In this document: one piece after another, positions 45,849 through 57,629 of the stretch
Layout: each line of letters starts with the position of its first letter
Numbering within the stretch: the stretch's first letter is position 1
Source: Letharia columbiana
Lineage: Eukaryota; Ascomycota; Lecanoromycetes; Lecanorales; Parmeliaceae
Assembly: GCF_014066305.1 (NCBI RefSeq)
Contig: NW_023501064.1
Span: forward strand, 276,001-340,000
Length of the DNA: 64,000 bases
Direction: 5' to 3'
Notes under the pieces: generated by a model
What the model was told of the DNA's origin: nothing
The model's database searches: none
What the model saw: only the letters and a program-made list of their open reading frames with translations
Made by a program: the position numbers and the translations under genes

Positions 45849-47031
45849 CGGGATGTGTGAACAGACTGATTTGGCAACGATGAATGATGGCGAAGGCCAT
45901 TGGCTGTGCAGTAAGAAGTGAAGCCTCAATCAATCCTTGTCACTATGGTCATTGTCCCACGCTCCATTGTCCGGTCTTCTCGTACTTCGTCGACTTCGCT
46001 GTAACCTCTCGGATCCCTCCCAAGACATTCCTGACCTGACTGTCTGATGGTCGTGGCACTGCTCTTCGCTCGGCGGCATGCGCCCGCGATGCAAGATCCT
46101 CTCGTCTGTCTGTCGTAGGGGCGAGAACCGTGACGAAGCGGAACATACTCTTCACTCGGCCAGGTTGATCCGCGCTGCCTGCTTCCGGAAGCTCGTAAAG
46201 GTCCTCTCCTTGGTTCAAAGCAGGGGCTGAAACCATGATGTCACGGCCGGTGTTGACCAATTTGTGGTCCATCCAGCGGTATTCGTTGCTCGTAACCATG
46301 GGTTCTATTTCCGTCGCCAGTGAGGCCGGAGCTAGAGTAGCTATGTGAGGGTGTGTAGCTTGGTGGAGATCATGATCTCTCCCCACGAGATTGAGGCGCG
46401 CTACTGAACGAATGTCTCGGTATATAACGATCATGAGCATCGCTGGTTGTAATTTTGGGAGCTTTGGTGAGTGTCTGTATTCCTATCTCGTCAGTGCACT
46501 AGACCGGATGATTGGACTAAGGACAGGACCATTATGATAACCATTCCTTTCTCTTTGTCCACAGCGTCCTGGTTCTCTGCCGCCTTCGTAATGACCACTG
46601 TCGTTGTAGCGCCGATGTCGTTGCGACTCTCGACGTCGTTGGTCCTTGCAGTGCTGTCGAAGTTCGCGCCCGTCCGGCTCTTTGCCTCTTGCTCGTTTTA
46701 TAAGGAGTTCGCTGATGGCTGTGATCAAATCTTGAATTGTATGGCTCTCCAATATCTACATAACGAGGTCGTTTCCTCCATTGCGGTCGTAATGATCATA
46801 CCTGCGATTGGCATATCTCTCATGGGGATGCAGTTGGAACGATGATCTGATGCCCCGGTGATGATTTTGGATTGAGATCCCTGCGGTAATTGCAAACATC
46901 CCTCCCATGACCAAGGGTTTAGCAGTGGTCATGAGCAAGCCGTTTGTGCACTGGGATGATCGAAAGACCTCAAGACACGTTTGGAATGCTAATATGAAAG
47001 CTCTCAGATTGAGTTCGGATTGGAATGACAT
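45849..47031. other. Region with possible unrecognised coding sequence
   Basis: The minus strand has an open frame of 163 codons from an ATG at 46440 to 45949 (MLMIVIYRDIRSVARLNLVG and on). Frames at 46483-46752 and 46756-47031 on the same strand are open as well. None resembles a family I know, and the plus strand is open at 46471-46845, so coding status is undecided. Confidence 0.3.
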
Positions 47032-48335
47032 TCATTGGTCAGGCATCATCTCAACCTCAAAGAAAAGCCCAGCATTCTTCATCCGATCAATGAATGGCTG
47101 GCCTAGGGTTGCTGGGGTAAGAAGACCACCATCCAGGCGCTGTACCAGCTTCTCGTCATTGAGGAGCACCATCGCTGCTTCTGCGAGAAATACTCCTGTC
47201 AATTGATATAGGCTGCCATCCCATCTCAGCTTCGCGAAAGCACGCCTTGGGTTGAGCCCATCTTCGTCGGCAGTAGCGACGGCATGACACTCGAGATATT
47301 CGTGTCTTGTTACTTCCTTATCGGCACCTTCACCAGGCGCGTAGTTAAATTTCTTCGCCAACCATCGAACAGGGGAGAAGATCAACGCCAACCCGGCGAA
47401 AGCAAGAGCAAAGTGCATAGCTATGCCAACGACAGAGTTACGGACCCTCATATACTCGTTGTACTGAAACCTGCTACCGTAGAGCTTGCCAGCATCAAAC
47501 AAGCCCCAGCTTCTTTGTACCACAGCGATATTTGGTGCAGCTGATATAGACGTTGTCAGTGTTCCCAAACCTGGCACACTTCGAACGCCTAGGAGTCTGC
47601 TGACCCAAGACGGTGAGCTTTGAGGACTTGGTCCGGGGACAGGAGAGGTAGCCCAGGAGCCGCCGGACTTTCCGATTTGTTTGAGACTATAGTGGTCCAT
47701 CATAGAAAGAATTGTGGCCAGCGTACCACCGGAAGGAGTACCCTTCAAGTCGTGTACGCTTGCAATGACTTCTTTTGTACCTAACGACAACTCTGTTCTG
47801 ATCAGAGTAACCAATGCGAAGGCCAGAAGATCTGATGGCGCAGACTCAACCCCGATCTCTGGAATTATGATTGCGTGGTTGGCTTTTGCTATCTCGTGAT
47901 ACTTCACGATCATCTCTAGAACCCAAGGTGACTCTCCAGTAACATCGAGGTAGTGTGTGCCATTCTTAGCACAAGCTTCGACAACAGGTGAGCTATAGAG
48001 ATGGTATGGTCCAACGGTGTTTATCAACAGCCGAGTCTTCCTCGCAAGAGTGTTCAGATCCCCGGGGTCAAGAGAAGCAATCTCAATGCCTTCTCCGATG
48101 TCAACGAAAACCAGAAAAATCAGATGACTAGGGACTAACCCGGCTGAAGGCGATCAGTGTTTATTGCCCCCAAGTCGTCCATCATAGCCACCATTTTCTT
48201 TTCAGATCGACCAGCAACGGCCCATTTCAAATTCGTTGGTAGGCTTGTAGAGATGTACTCCGCGCAAAGCCTTCCAGTGTACCCGGTAGCACCAAAAACA
48301 ATAAGATCATACACTTTCGGCTCGAGATCAGACAT
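47032..48335 (-). CDS. Saccharopine dehydrogenase-like oxidoreductase
   Basis: Exons 48335-48140 and 48092-47032 splice to 418 aa. The N-terminus MSDLEPKVYDLIVFGATGYT carries the GxxGxxG nucleotide-binding loop (G15, G18, G21) of a Rossmann fold. Then come LKWAVAGRSEKK, LLINTVGPYHLYSSPVVEAC, GTHYLDVTGESPWV, IPEIGVESAPSDLLAF and DLKGTPSGGTLATI, the usual series of the fungal saccharopine-dehydrogenase-like (trans-acting enoyl reductase-like) family. A hydrophobic segment (GIAMHFALAFAGLALIFS, about residues 270-290) may anchor it to a membrane or lipid droplet, as suggested for animal SCCPDH. It is not the lysine pathway enzyme itself; the true substrate is unknown. The splice at 48139-48093 uses a GAG acceptor. 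Confidence 0.87.
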
Positions 48336-50100
48336 GGTTGAATCCAAGAAGTATGATAAGTTATTTGACGAAGGGATACAGCTGCGGTAGTCATGGGTTG
48401 GCAGCAACTTAAAGGCGGGAGAAACAGTATTCAAGCAGCAGGAGGACCGGGGCTCTATGTTCAGAAGGAAGCGCGGTGCCTATCCTACCAGTCTTGAGTA
48501 GACAGTCTCTCAAATTAGCCAAGGCATCGGCGAAGTTGTAGGCATGGAGTCAGGAGAAGTGGCAGTTTGGAAAGGTACAATGCTCAAAATCTTGACCCGA
48601 ACAGCATCAACAACGAAGACTCTACGCTGTTTGACGCTCTTTCTACGGCAGTCTCTATCATTACTTCAGTTGACGCCAAAGAGCGACCCTTGGACTTGAC
48701 AGACTTCGGCGCCTCGAAAAACAACCGAGGGACTTTGTACTGCCAAGGCGCTAGGGATTAACGAGATTTTCTCCTCAATTCACCACACCATTGCATTTCA
48801 TCCACTCCATCAGCATCATCACCATCAACAAGGTTGGCCACTCAAGGTGACCAATGTTTTATGTGGGTATCTCATGAATGTCTGACGGGAAGAAGTAATA
48901 TCGCGTTGCTTCACCCTCAGCTACTGTGCCAGAGGTGCGAGGTCGACTGCGACGACCCCTCTCCGACATCCACAGCAGGGCGGATTCCCTTCGGACCATG
49001 AAGACTTTCATCTGCTGCTCAATATCTTGACGATCTGTTGTTACTTTGGACACGCAGGGACTATCTTGATCTCACTCCATCCCTAATGCCACCGTGCTGA
49101 TGGTATTTGGTTGACCTGGCCTACAACCGCGCGTCGGCTGTATCGATCTTCAAGTATGGAAAACAATGGAGGAAGTGACGTTATATTTGGAGACCTGAAA
49201 GAGTTAGCTAGCTAAAGAGGCCCATCGATACGCTCCCTTATGGACCGATCGGTGTCGAGGTAGAACGACAGCACACAGCTGCAAAAATGAGATCCAGTTC
49301 CATCGAGGCCTCCCTTTCACAAAGATGAAGACGGCAACAGCGTCGGACTTTGCGCAAGAGAGAAGATGGCAATATATGCTTTACGTGACTACAAATGCAT
49401 GAAGAAGCAGCTCCTAGCAGGCCTCGTGGGCAATGCTGACGCTCAGCGAAAGGTTCGAAGATCTGAGTGAGCATCGAATAGAGGTCAGGACCTCTTAAAT
49501 GACTCGTCTTCGCCCGGCCAGGACCCGGGTTTCAGCTGCCAAATGAGGCATTCTGCGTCCGACTTTTGCAATACAAATCTTAAGTCGCAGGCATCAAGCT
49601 GGACTTCCTTGCGAAATGTCATGACAAGAACCTCTTCTCAGCCGAGGACAATTCCTTCAAGGGGTTGGAATTTTCCATCGACTATAAGAATCTTAGTAGG
49701 CTGTCAAACACAGGCATATATTCCCCCAGGAAGCCGTAAGTCAGTGAGGTGATGAGATCTCCTATCTACATTCTATTGCTGCTAAATTTCCATCTTTTTG
49801 ACACCTTGTGTTTACCAAAACAAAAACCCAAGGATATCCTAACATCATTCTCATATTCATGGAAGATGAAGATTCGCCATCATCAACATCATCATCATTA
49901 TCAGCTGCAGGTGTTGAGTAGCATGACCCCCCATTCAGAGCACTAACTTTTAGCGCAGACTACAAAAACCCAAAAATCCGACCATCCAGAAACGACCTTT
50001 CTTCAACACAACTCGCTCTCAACACAGCCAAGCACCTTTCCCAACTTCATGACTCTATCTTTTCTTCCACTTTCAAATATTACTGCCATCAATCACCATC
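48336..50100. other. Long intergenic region
   Basis: About 1.8 kb with only short frames and a CATCAT-type simple repeat near 49877-49898. No gene recognised. It is the upstream region of both divergent neighbours. Confidence 0.45.
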
Positions 50101-51989
50101 ATGTCAGAGACCTGTATCGTCTGTCTTGGCGACCTCGAAAGCGCCAATGCGCTACCCCACCCTGCGGTTCGAGCTGTCAAGTCAGAAGATGATGAGTATG
50201 GTGGCCTAGTGCCCAGCACCCACAGGTCGCAAACACGCTCCGATGATCACGACTCTGACTTGATAGCCCATTTATTGCCTTGCGGACACAGTTTACATGA
50301 CGAATGCTTGAAACCTTGGGTGGAAAGAGCCAACAGTTGCCCCATTTGCCGACAGAATTTCAACAAAGTTGAGCTTAGCACGACGATTGGAGGTAAGTGT
50401 TCCGTCTCGGCTGGATGGATTGTGCTAGACCATGCTGATAAGTCACACCTTTAGGGCCCATCGTTTCCACCTACTCTGTCAGCGACCGAACTCAGATTGC
50501 GGAAGTCGATCCCTCTATGCTTATAGAAGAATATGACGAAGAACTAGAAGACCAACCTTGTCTCGTCTGTGGTGATGATGATAACGAGGAGCAACTTCTC
50601 GCGTGCGATGGTTGCGACGCCTATTACCATACATACTGCGTTGATTTGGAAGAAGTTCCAGTTGGCCATTGGTATTGCGAGAGCTGCGAGACACAGCGAG
50701 CTATTGAGAGCGTTTGTCCAGCCGACTCGAATCGCCCAGCACAACGACCTCACCACACGGCAGATAGACGAACACGCGGTCAACAACGCCAGGTAAGGAA
50801 CCGCAATCAAGCCAATTCCTCAAGTTGGGCCCGAGTGTGGCAGTCGGTCTGGGATAATCTCAATCTGGACCTTGACTTCCCTTTCGACGAAGGTTCCGAT
50901 GCCGCTCGTATCGATAGAGCACAAAGGGCTGCTTCTCAACGTCGTGACTTTCGGCAATGGGAGCGAAGGTTTCAAGTTGCTGAAAGGCAAGGTGGAGCGA
51001 ACAGATTCCGGGACACGGCATCAGCTCTTCTAGATCTTCACGCAACACGCGAACATCCTGCTGTCCCAGAGCCCGAGTCCCGCGAAGAGATCCGCGCTTG
51101 GAATGCGTTCGAGAAAGCAACGGAGATCGAGCTTGACCCAAACCCAAAGAGAAAGAGGAAATCCGCCACCAATTCACCCTCGGATGCTGAATCTTACGCT
51201 CAACCTCAACGACCTCTGAAGAGGCCAAGGACACGACGGACCATCGATAATGCTGAATGCTCAATCAACGCCACACCAGAAGCATCTGTTACTAGTTCAC
51301 GTACCTCGGGTCTCCATAATGTCGCTGCCCAAGGCAATGGCCCGAGCTTCCTACAATCCATGCTTCGAGAAATCGAGACTTCTACTGCTCCGGAGGGTGT
51401 CCAGACTCATCAGAACATACAAACGGTCACGGGTCACTCTTCGCCTCAGCCTTCCTCTCCAGGAGCCTCACCGACAACCTCGAATCACCCCAGTCCTCGT
51501 GCGAGATCCACTACGCCACCGCCCTCCGTAGCCACTCGTCCTGGCTCGCCACTCTCGCTGACGTCCAAGGTCGAGCCAATATACCCTCCAGCAGAGTTCT
51601 CTCCCGTACGGTCTCCGATAGACACTTCCCTTGCTCACCGCCCGCATAATGAGATGCGACAATCTGTCAAATCTAGACGCCGGTCACGACCACCTATACA
51701 AAGCTCCAGCCCACCAAGGTCCGAAGACACCTCACCCACCCGTGCTGCGATACCTTTGTCCACCAAGACAGACCTACAGAGGATGGTTTCTACCGCTCTC
51801 ACTCCTCACTATCAGAGCAATACCGTGTCAAAAGACCAATATACCGACATCAACCGAAATGTCTCACGTTTGCTTTACGAGAAGGTTGGGGATGCAGGAA
51901 GTGTAAATGGCGAGGCTAGGAAGATTTGGGAACGACTGGCCAGCGACGAGGTGGCCAAAGCAGTCCAGTCATTGAAGGCTTCCTCGTAA
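50101..51989 (+). CDS. ASR1: RING plus PHD finger protein, Asr1-like ubiquitin ligase
   Basis: Exons 50101-50392 and 50455-51989 give 608 aa. The first 95 residues form a RING finger (CIVCLGDLE at the start, [26 protein letters not shown]) interrupted by an acidic insert. From about residue 133 a PHD finger follows: [38 protein letters not shown]. This RING-then-PHD order is that of yeast Asr1, a ligase that binds the Ser5-phosphorylated tail of RNA polymerase II. The rest contains a helical Arg/Gln-rich part, KRKRKS and KRPRTRR basic motifs likely to be nuclear signals, and a long Ser/Pro-rich region. The last 70 residues ([20 protein letters not shown] and on) look folded. The domain call is firm; orthology to Asr1 is inferred. 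Confidence 0.87.
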
Positions 51990-52481
51990 ATTACCGGTAC
52001 ACACTACGAAGAACGAGGCCATGGTCAGCGGCATGGCGTATTGAGCGTATATCTGGCGCCATCAGCGGGCGATCTGGAATATTTACTGGGATACCCATGC
52101 TCGATGTTCCTTTCGTGGCGTTTTCTGTACTATTTTCCAGATCGCTTCTCCTGGTCCATCGAATAATCACAGCTTTTCGGAATATAAAGGAGCATATCTC
52201 GCTTTTCTCACCAAATTATTCAGTCATCCAGTAGTATTGATTCATGAGTTCATCTATCAACATTTAGCACAGCATGGTTGAATGGGCAGCCCATGGTACT
52301 GTTCCCAGCGCACATGCCATCAACCTTGTATGTACATGAAACAAATCCCGTAATCGAAAGGCAAACTTTTCCCAAAGCACGTCAATTGCATGTTGACTGG
52401 GAAATGCTTCAGCGCTTCCCGCCCTGCTTTTTGAACAAGTTACCATGTAGGCTGGGTTGGACGTGACAAGCGTCAATCCGC
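51990..52481. other. Convergent 3' spacer
   Basis: Between the Asr1-like and Ess1 stop codons. No coding pattern recognised. Confidence 0.45.
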
Positions 52482-53254
52482 TTACTCCAGCCTGTAGAAC
52501 AGTCAGCCCTCCAATTCCAAGCTCGGGTGGCCAGACTCGGCATTACGCGACACCATCCTCATCTCCTCCAGATAACATACCTTTCAATTAGATGCACTCC
52601 GCTAGCCGTATCCACAACTCCACTGACTTCACCCGGCTTGAGAGCAAAAGCCGCCTGCTCGAATTCCTTTTGCATGTCGCCATGTCCGAAGAATCCCCTA
52701 AAGCCTCAAATTAGCAAGAGTCCGCGACCACTGTGACACAACAATCTCCGTATGAAAAGAACCTACAGATCTCCCTTCTTCCTTGCACTACTGCAATCGC
52801 TCTCACTCGTCGCCAGATCCCCCAAGCTGACCTCTCCGTTCTTGACCCTCTCCTCATAGCCCCTCAAAATCTCCAAGGCCTCCTCCTTGGTCCTCCTAAT
52901 CTCCGGCTCCTTCCAACTACTCGGCCTCCTGCTGTCCCTATGCTTCACCAGCAAATGGGCCGCTCTGATTTTCCCATCTTTGGCCGCGCCAGAAGCGGAC
53001 GGGTTGGCGGGGGTGCTGTGGTGGAGGGCCATGTAGGTCTTGATCTTGTCGGGGTCCGTGCCGGGGGGAGGTTCCCAGCGGGACTCTTTGGTGGAGGCGT
53101 TGAAGTAGTAGGGGAGGTTTTTGGAGTTGGAGTGCCGGACCTCCCATTGGGTGGGGAGACCGGTGTCGGCGGCGGACTGCGAAGGGAGGGGGTTTAGAAG
53201 GTGGTGGATCGGGAGTCTGGGGAAGAAAGAGCCGGTGGGGGTTTGACTCACCAT
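52482..53254 (-). CDS. ESS1: Pin1/Ess1-type prolyl isomerase (WW plus parvulin)
   Basis: Coding exons 53254-53252, 53176-52767, 52697-52581 and 52491-52482 splice to 179 aa. The first coding exon is just the ATG, followed at once by a GTGAGT donor; the acceptor leads to [20 protein letters not shown]. The WW domain (TGLPTQWEV to RWEPPP, two Trp and the final Pro) binds pSer/Thr-Pro. The parvulin domain has [18 protein letters not shown] (phosphate-binding Arg pair), [16 protein letters not shown] (catalytic Cys) and [12 protein letters not shown], ending [14 protein letters not shown]. The enzyme isomerises phospho-Ser/Thr-Pro bonds, among others in the RNA polymerase II tail. It starts 389 bp from the divergent RPB9 gene, so two RNA polymerase II-linked genes share one upstream region. 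Confidence 0.95.
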
Positions 53255-53643
53255 ATTGACTACCGTGAGTCGGTTGGTGAGACTTGGAAGAATCAAGTCA
53301 GCAGAGGAGAGCGGGTTTGTATAAGATATAAGATATAAGATATAAAATTCAAACTCGCATAACAGCACACGAGTGCATGTGAGAGAAATACGGAATACGA
53401 GTTTCCCCACCAAAACACAGAAATCAACACGAGCGGCGGTGCGAGACGAAGTCGCCGACTCGCGGAGTTTCATGCCAAGACTTTTAGCTGCAGTATCGCG
53501 CCATACTCTTAGTCTTGCCTCTCTAACTTTTCAATAACAACAGTCACTCAACAACCGTTGCAAACCTGTCCACCAACAGTACCGTCTACAAACCTTCACC
53601 AAAACCTACACCACCCTCACCTTTACCACAACCACCACTAACC
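53255..53643. promoter_or_regulatory. Shared upstream region of ESS1 and RPB9
   Basis: 389 bp between the two divergent start codons. It contains a short ATAAGATAT repeat near 53322-53343 and an AC-rich stretch before the RPB9 start. An open minus-strand frame here is the 5' leader of ESS1, not a real N-terminus, because the ESS1 start is spliced. Confidence 0.55.
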
Positions 53644-54466
53644 ATGGCCTCACCTGCCCCCTCCAACATCTCCGCCGACGCCCAACCAACAAAAGCCCAG
53701 GAACAAATCACCTTCCGCTTCTGCCGCGAATGCAGCAACATGCTCTACCCGAAAGAAGACCGCATGACCAACAAACTCATGTTTGCCTGCCGGACCTGCC
53801 AGTTCAGCGAAGAAGCCATCTCCAGCTGCGTGTTCAGGAACAACATGTACAACACGGTGGGGGAGACGGCCGGGGTGACGCAGGATGTGGGGAGTGATCC
53901 TACGGTTGGTGATCCCGTTGATTTCTACTGCTGCACGCTTTGTGGGATGGATTTGGGGGAGGAGGGATGGGAGGAGGGGTTCGTGCAGGGGGAGGAGGAG
54001 CACGAGGGCAAAGCGACGGGCGTGAATGTGGCGGTGTGTGATCTGAGCGAGATGAGCGGGATGGAAGAGGAAGATGAGGACGTGGATGGAGAGCCCGATA
54101 CGACAGGCGACGACCACCGAGAGATGACGACCGGTCACTACGGGAGAGAAAAGGGAGAGGTGGAAGGGGGACGTGGAGGGCGGATGTCACATCCCACAAA
54201 CCCAGAGCGCAAGACTTCTTGACACGCCCGGCTGACATTGCTCTTTCTGACGTGTAGCTGCCGCGATCGAACAAGGAGTGCCCCAGCTGCCACGAGCCGG
54301 AAGCGGTGTTCTTTCAGTCGCAGCAGCGGTCGGCGGAGACGGGCATGGTATGTTGTCTTTTCCTTGAGCATCCCTGTCTGCTTCCTGCAGTGGTGGTGTG
54401 CTAAGGGCTTTGCGAATGCAGAAACTTTTCTACGTGTGTTGCAGTTGCGGGACGATTTTCCAGTAG
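53644..54466 (+). CDS. RPB9: RNA polymerase II subunit Rpb9
   Basis: Exons 53644-53904, 54258-54347 and 54422-54466 splice to 131 aa. Rpb9 has two zinc ribbons and acts in start-site choice, elongation and proofreading. The first ribbon is [15 protein letters not shown] (C27, C30) with FACRTCQ. The linker is [16 protein letters not shown], and the second ribbon is [20 protein letters not shown], then [20 protein letters not shown] at the end. The joins SDPT-LPRSN and TGM-KLFYVC are those of the family, which fixes both introns. The first intron is 353 nt, several times the local norm, and is fully open in frame up to 54222. A transcript keeping it would encode a longer acidic protein without the second zinc ribbon. 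Confidence 0.94.
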
Positions 54467-54799
54467 GACGTTATCACGATATTGCTTTCTCAAAAGGAGT
54501 TTGGAGGGCTTGCATGGACATCGGGGGGTTGGCGTTGTGCGATATGATACCACTTTGCTAGGAAGCCCTGGGGCAGATGGGATTCTCTGCCCGTGGATGG
54601 GGACGGCTCCCTTAGTCACAGAACATTCAGAACTTCACACCATGCAATTCATCGTGCATATTTGAATGCTTTGGGTCGAGTCGAGTGTATACCATACGCC
54701 ATGCTGTGACTTCAAACGCCCTCCGCCATGCCATCATCTGTGTCTATGCGACGCAACCCGATAAATGCAAGCACGTAATTCATCACCACGCAACCGTCA
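54467..54799. other. Convergent 3' spacer
   Basis: Between the RPB9 stop codon and the end of the carrier-like gene. Nothing recognised. Confidence 0.5.
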
Positions 54800-55812
54800 T
54801 CACCCCTCAAGCATCCCCATCATCCTGCTCCTCACCCCACTGTTAACGACCCCACCCACCCCAAACGCCGGCACAATCCTGCCCATCCGAGCCAAACTGC
54901 TCCCCAACCAATCCCTCCCCACTTTGGCCACCCTCGTCCTCCACCGCGCACCACTGCCCGTGGGTCTGTTGTACAGATCCAACCCCCACAGGTGCAACGG
55001 CGTGCTGAACAGCTGCATGCCCGCGGGGGCCAAGAACTGCGCGACGCCGAGCCTGCCGACGGACCTTTCCACCCCCTCCGACATCGGCAGCCAGGGCGCG
55101 ATGAGCGGCGGGAGGTTGAACGACGCGAAGATGGTGAGGGAGTCCCGCGCCGCGAAGAGGGCGTAGCTCGCTTTCGGGATCGTCCTCGCCGCCGCGCCCG
55201 CGAGGCCGGGCGGTGGGCCGAACAGGCGGGCGAACTGGCTGTCTTTGTAGAGGCAGAGGGACATGTTGACGCTGGTCGTGGCGAGGAATTTGGCAGGGCC
55301 GGTCGTGGTGGTTTGGGCAGAGGCGTTCGAGACGGTGCTGCTGACGGTGTCGATGCTGTTGGCGGTGGCGTAGGTGCCGAAGTAGAGGGTTGAGATCAGG
55401 AGCGCGGGTTTCGAGGTCAGGAAGAGGTGGGGGCGGGTGAGGAGGGAGCGGATGGAGGTGCGGATGGAGGTGCGGAGGGTGGAGCGGTTGGAGGCATTCT
55501 CGATGATCGCGCTGGGTGGTTGGTGTCAATTGAGGTGTCTGGAGAGGGTTGAAGTTGGGGGTTTGGGGGAGGAGGGAGGGTGCTCTACCGATCGATGATC
55601 GTTATCCAAGGTGAGACGAGGCCCGAAGCGCAGGCTGCGGCGGTCACATCACATGTAATTCGCCAAGGCAAGTTCTTCGTGTTCCAGTCGTGAGACTTGA
55701 GAGGGATCACTGCTGATGGATCGGGTGGTGATGGAGGTAGGACAACATTTGGTGGGGCATTTTTGTCTCCAATGGATCCCGCAAGACCATTACGATCCAA
55801 TTCACGCGTCAT
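54800..55812 (-). CDS. Mitochondrial-carrier-like fungal protein
   Basis: Exons 55812-55589 and 55511-54800 splice to 311 aa. The ATG at 55812 gives MTRELDRNGLAG. Recognisable blocks are NLPWRITCDVTAAACASGLV, SPWITIIDR-AIIENASNRS across the splice, then PALLISTLYFGTYATANSID, KFLATTSVNMSLCLYKDSQF, KASYALFAARDSLTIFASFN, LPPLIAPWLP and FLAPAGMQLFSTPLHLWGLD. The spacing of Pro-containing helices and the length near 300 aa suggest the six-helix mitochondrial carrier fold, without clear Px[DE]xx[KR] signatures. I recall this pattern from many filamentous fungi as an uncharacterised mitochondrial membrane protein; no substrate is known. High GC and Arg/His-rich shadow frames cover the same region. 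Confidence 0.72.
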
Positions 55813-56100
55813 ATTCTGCAATATCCTGGTGAGACAGATCTAAGCTCCATCGCCGATATTTTCTATTTTGATGCTGACTATGAATTGAGAGGAAGAGCAA
55901 TCATCCAAGGTACTTATTAGATTAGGTACTTCTGAAAAAAATAAAAATCAGCTAGCTGCATTGGGTAAAAGGGCACGCGAGCAATGCTTCATTAGCAGAA
56001 AGTCTAGCTCTTGATAATGGGTTCATAGATCACTTTGTATCTGAAATTGTGATTCAGATGATATCGGTTTAGATTCTAATGCTCTGAATGCTTTTCCGCT
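55813..56100. other. Spacer
   Basis: AT-rich spacer between the carrier-like gene and STR3. Nothing recognised. Confidence 0.5.
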
Positions 56101-57629
56101 CTAAAAGATGTTGTTAGACTGGGTATCAAGCTTGGCAGTAGGCCCTTTTTCAGCTGCGTGATGAAAACCCTCAGGGGTGAGGTTGACGGCGCCTGCTAAA
56201 ACGAGCTTGACGGCATCAGCAAGGTCCAGTCGACTCAGAGAGGCTAGTACTTACAGCTCTGCTAAGATCGTCTATCAAGTCGTCAACATCCTCGATCCCA
56301 ACACACAGCCTGATAATATCCTCCGGCAAAGCCCTCTCTTGCCTCGTCTTTGCATCAATACTTGCATGACTCATACGACAGGGCATACTGATCAAGCTAT
56401 TGACACATCCAAAGCTGACGCTTATCGCCCACAGCTTTGCCGCTTCCACAATCCGCTCGCTGACGTGGATACTACCTGTCTCGAAGGATAGCACCGCGCC
56501 TGCACCACGTGCCATTGAGTTGTGAAGCGCGTATTGAGGATGTGACTTGAGTCCTGGATATCGCACTTTAAAACCATGAGATTCGAGGAATTCTGCTATC
56601 CGTTGCGCATTGGACTGTTGTTGTTCCATTCGGACTTTCAGTGTCTTGATTCCTCGCATGAGGAGCCATGAATCGAAAGGTGCCAAGCCACAGCCTGACG
56701 CATTGATAGTGAAATACAACTTGTCGCCGATGGCGCTACTGTTGACAGCCAAGACGCCTGCCATCAAATCATGATGACCAGAGAGATATTTCGTGCCGCT
56801 TTCGTAGACAATATCGGCTCCCAATTCCAGCGGGTTCTGTAGTAGAGGCGAAAGCATGGTATTGTCAACCGCAACCAGAGCTTCGGGATTGGCTTCGTGG
56901 GCAAGGTTTGCTATTGTGGGAATATCCACGATCTTGATCAAAGGATTTGTAGGGGTTTCCAGGAGCACCATAGCCGTCTTGGGTCCAACGACACGCTGTA
57001 CCGACGTCGGCTTTGTGGTATCGACATGATGAACAATTATCCCGCCATTGGTTGCAAGATATTTCAGCAATCGGTTGGTTCCTCCGTATAGGTCGTCGCC
57101 GGTAACCACTTCATCCCCAGGCCGTAGCAGTCTCGTGATGACGTCTAGAGCTCCCATTCCAGACGAGACAACGAGCGCGCGTTCGGCGCACATGATCTTG
57201 GCCAGATGCCGTTCGAGATGTGTCCGTGTAGGGTTGCCAGACCTTGTGTAGTCATATTCAGCGCCTTCACCACCAGCAGACGTTTGCTTGAAAGTTGCAG
57301 ACTGAGTCACAATCGTTGTCAGCATGTGAGCTGAGTCAATGAGAGCGAAGATCATTAGGGCCTTCCTGGAAATTTGTCGCACTTCAAGATTCTCCTACCT
57401 GATATATGGGCGTACTGCTGGCATTGTATTGGTCTGTTCCCTCCGTGTAAACCAATTCCGTCGCTAAAGCATATCTTTTGCCATTGCGTGGGCTCGAAGG
57501 CGCTGGCGATGGTGGGAGGTCATGTCCATCCAAGTCTACTCTCGAGAAAGCTTTGCTTAAAGACTTCGATGATTTTGAGGATTCTTCCGCTGGGTCTTTG
57601 CCTAGCGGGTCTGGTGCGAAGCTTGACAT
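56101..57629 (-). CDS. STR3: Cystathionine beta-lyase (Str3 type)
   Basis: Exons 57629-57399, 57301-56255 and 56205-56101 splice to 460 aa. This PLP enzyme of the Cys/Met family splits cystathionine to homocysteine in methionine synthesis. Marks are QSATFKQTSAGGEG, YDYTRSGNPTRTHLERHLA (Tyr and Arg that hold the phosphate), SSGMGALDVITRLL, GDDLYGGTNRLL, LLETPTNPLIKI, VAVDNTMLSPLLQNPL and ESGTKYLSGHHD with the PLP lysine (K248). Late blocks GCGLAPFDSWLLMRGIKTL and LCVGIEDVDDLIDDL also fit. The last exon (LVLAGAVNLTPEGFHHAAE and on) was found by splicing at a GTAAGT donor and would otherwise be missed. The N-terminal 50 residues are Ser-rich and variable. Str3 is favoured over a gamma-lyase by length and the N-terminal TELVYTEGTDQYNASSTPIY block. 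Confidence 0.92.

Noticed and set aside
53272..53473. N-terminal extension of ESS1 starting at 53473
   Set aside because: The extra residues do not fit the family, and a start ATG directly followed by a GTGAGT donor gives the normal N-terminus.
54843..55529. Arg/His/Pro-rich 228-codon frame
   Set aside because: It overlaps the carrier-like gene in another frame and has the composition of a GC-rich shadow.
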